Assembly: GCA_026004215.1 (NCBI GenBank)
Contig: BPIR01000001.1
Span: 310,001-374,000 of the forward strand
Direction: 5' to 3'
Length of the DNA: 64,000 nt
Source: Candidatus Binatia bacterium
GTDB lineage: Bacteria; Desulfobacterota; Binatia; HRBIN30
Notes under the pieces: model-generated
Told to the model about the DNA's origin: nothing
The model's input: the letters and a program-made list of their open reading frames with translations, nothing else
The model's database searches: none
Position numbers and translations under genes: made by a program
In this document: positions 63,801 to 64,000 of the stretch, one piece after another
Layout: every line of letters begins with the position of its first letter
Position numbering within the stretch: position 1 is the stretch's first letter

Positions 63801-64000
63801 TCGCGTCGTTCCCCGCGGAGAGACTGCGAGATCCGACTACCCGGGCTGGGTGACCAACACCCGCCGCACACGCTGGGTCTACCGCGACAAGAGTGGCCAG
63901 CGCTCGCTGGGCATTCGTCGTGTGGTGGTGGAAGACCGTTCGAAGACGATGCCGGGGGTTTTCCGTATATCCGTTACAGGTGCTCGCGGGCCCTTCTCCG
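60886..64000 (+). CDS. Large secreted beta-propeller / cytochrome c protein, 3' end outside window
   Basis: A frame open for 1,038 codons to the window edge, starting at the ATG 60886 after GAGGAAGGG. The N-terminal 32 residues form a signal peptide. Residues about 35-500 look like a beta-propeller (repeated units such as APDGSRLFAVNTP, SPDGSRVYAAVF). The cytochrome part has two CxxCH heme sites, C520-A-S-C-H and C673-N-T-C-H, about 150 residues apart, in a di-heme-peroxidase-like layout (LPGGSALDAVAAFKAF, PHLRNAYTKIG). A calcium-type loop DRDEDGVFDGDERDAGTDP follows (about 880-898). It may be an extracellular or periplasmic redox enzyme. Confidence 0.85.
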   Translation, partial: MVLALRSCGRLAAIGVGLVLSTCLLHPDTVGAFTVFESGPVRPLAMAPDGSRLFAVNTPDNQLEAFAINEDGSLTYVGSVPVGLEPVAVAARSADEVWVVNHLSDSVSVVRFDSLPGRVVRTLLVGDEPRDIVFAGPGRARAFITTAHRGQNVPYDPQFTTPGVGRADVWVFDAENLGNGLGGTPLTIVQLFGDTPRALAASPDGSRVYAAVFHSGNQTTAIAEPLVCNGGASAGPCVVSGVTMPGGLPPPNENFEHKPGPEVGLIVKYDRATGRWLDSAGRDWTGAVRFNLPDYDVFTIDATADPPQEITNGRYSGVGTVLFNMAVNPANGRVYVTNTEARNEVRFEGPGIFGGSTVRGRLHQARITVLDGPNVMPRHLNKHIDYDVVPAPAVVNRASLATPLDLVVSSDGTTLYVAAFGSSKIGIFSTQELEADTFVPSSNTHIEVGGGGPAGILLNEAANRLYVLTRFDNAVAVIDLAKRREVQRIWLNNPEPFSVLAGRRFLYDARLTSSNGEASCASCHVFADVDSLAWELGNPDDVVQPNPNPFRIGPVGDASFHPLKGPMTTQTLRGLANHGPMHWRGDRTGGHLPGGSALDAVAAFKAFNVAFQGLLGRKQQLADADMQRFADFILQVIPPPNPVRNLDNSLTPDQQAGRNFYFNTNVDAGVLKCNTCHVLNPSQGFFGTDGLSSFEGETQHFKIPHLRNAYTKIGMFGSLPNPQLPGGPALHQGDQIRGFGFLHDGTVDTLFRFFTATVFTFPDDATRRQVEQFVLAFDSNLAPIVGQQITLTASNEAVVSPRITLLESRSAVGECDLVVKARVNGEMRGWYRTASGNFQSDRAGEPPWSEAALRILAQTPGQEVTYTCVPPGEGVRIAVDRDEDGVFDGDERDAGTDPASALSLPNAAIVCASTLSLSAPKLRITKNGPPTGDEGFRLSADVIVGSQGEAVDPQAFGVQIRVDDRLGNPLFNRVVPRGETARSDYPGWVTNTRRTRWVYRDKSGQRSLGIRRVVVEDRSKTMPGVFRISVTGARGPFS

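Overview
This window comes from a GC-rich, diderm, LPS-bearing bacterium of the former 'deltaproteobacterial' grade. Supporting traits are type II secretion genes gspC-D-E, lptC-lptA-lptB beside rpoN, lpxA, a System I cytochrome c maturation operon with a Cys-type CcmE, tandem DUF507 genes, and secreted proteins with EF-hand tails reading DxDGxxxVTVEE. That tail style and the C-terminal domain of the secreted protease recall Candidatus Binatota/Binatia metagenome genomes. The lineage is an inference from protein style, not from a marker-gene comparison. No phage, transposon, integrase or CRISPR array was seen; most of the window is housekeeping gene blocks with a few accessory secreted-protein genes.

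Layout. 1-5.0 kb (minus): gspC-gspD-gspE, with gspE cut by the window edge. 5.1-12.2 kb (plus): an iron-sulfur/tetrapyrrole operon (erpA-like, siroheme dehydrogenase, CcsA/HemX-like, hemA, hemC, cobA-hemD fusion, hemB), then infA. 12.2-12.8 kb: a hairpin-rich gap with no convincing gene, followed by an orphan GAF histidine kinase. 14.7-18.6 kb (minus): a basic-tailed small protein, a DksA-type zinc finger protein, dxr and nadB. 18.7 kb: tRNA-Ala(CGC). 19.0-22.6 kb (minus): acyl-CoA dehydrogenase, patatin lipase, and a deoxyhypusine-synthase-family enzyme. 22.6-29.8 kb (minus): ccmA-B-C-D, yacG, lpxA, ccmE, ccmF, ccmH and a CcmI-like zinc-ribbon gene.

29.9-36.0 kb (plus): yceD-rpmF-fabD-fabG-acpP-glyA-copC-copD, mostly with overlapping start and stop codons. 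36.0-41.6 kb: a GPH-family transporter, a PAS histidine kinase, two DUF507 genes, a PhaR-like regulator and a Nit-family amidohydrolase. 41.7-51.4 kb: two moeA paralogues (the second fused to a periplasmic-binding-like domain), an epoxide-hydrolase-like enzyme, a secreted matrixin-type metalloprotease with EF-hands, a secreted chymotrypsin-fold protease with a Cys-rich segment, and an orphan malonate decarboxylase beta-gamma fusion. 51.6-59.2 kb (minus): metK-ahcY and lptC-lptA-lptB-rpoN-hpf-ptsN-HPr. 59.5-64.0 kb (plus): cspA, a phosphatidylcholine-synthase-like gene, and a very large secreted beta-propeller/cytochrome c protein that runs off the window.

How it fits together. The hem operon makes heme (and siroheme), the ccm operon attaches heme to exported apocytochromes, and the terminal two-CxxCH propeller protein is a plausible client. 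The type II secretion genes offer a route across the outer membrane for the two signal-peptide-bearing proteases, although no physical linkage proves this. The most noteworthy items are the Cys-type CcmE with a cysteine-rich CcmH, the propeller-cytochrome fusion, the GspD with a Gly-rich N3 loop and a long C-terminal extension, the secreted protease pair, the bacterial deoxyhypusine-synthase homologue, and the structured 12.3-12.6 kb intergenic segment.
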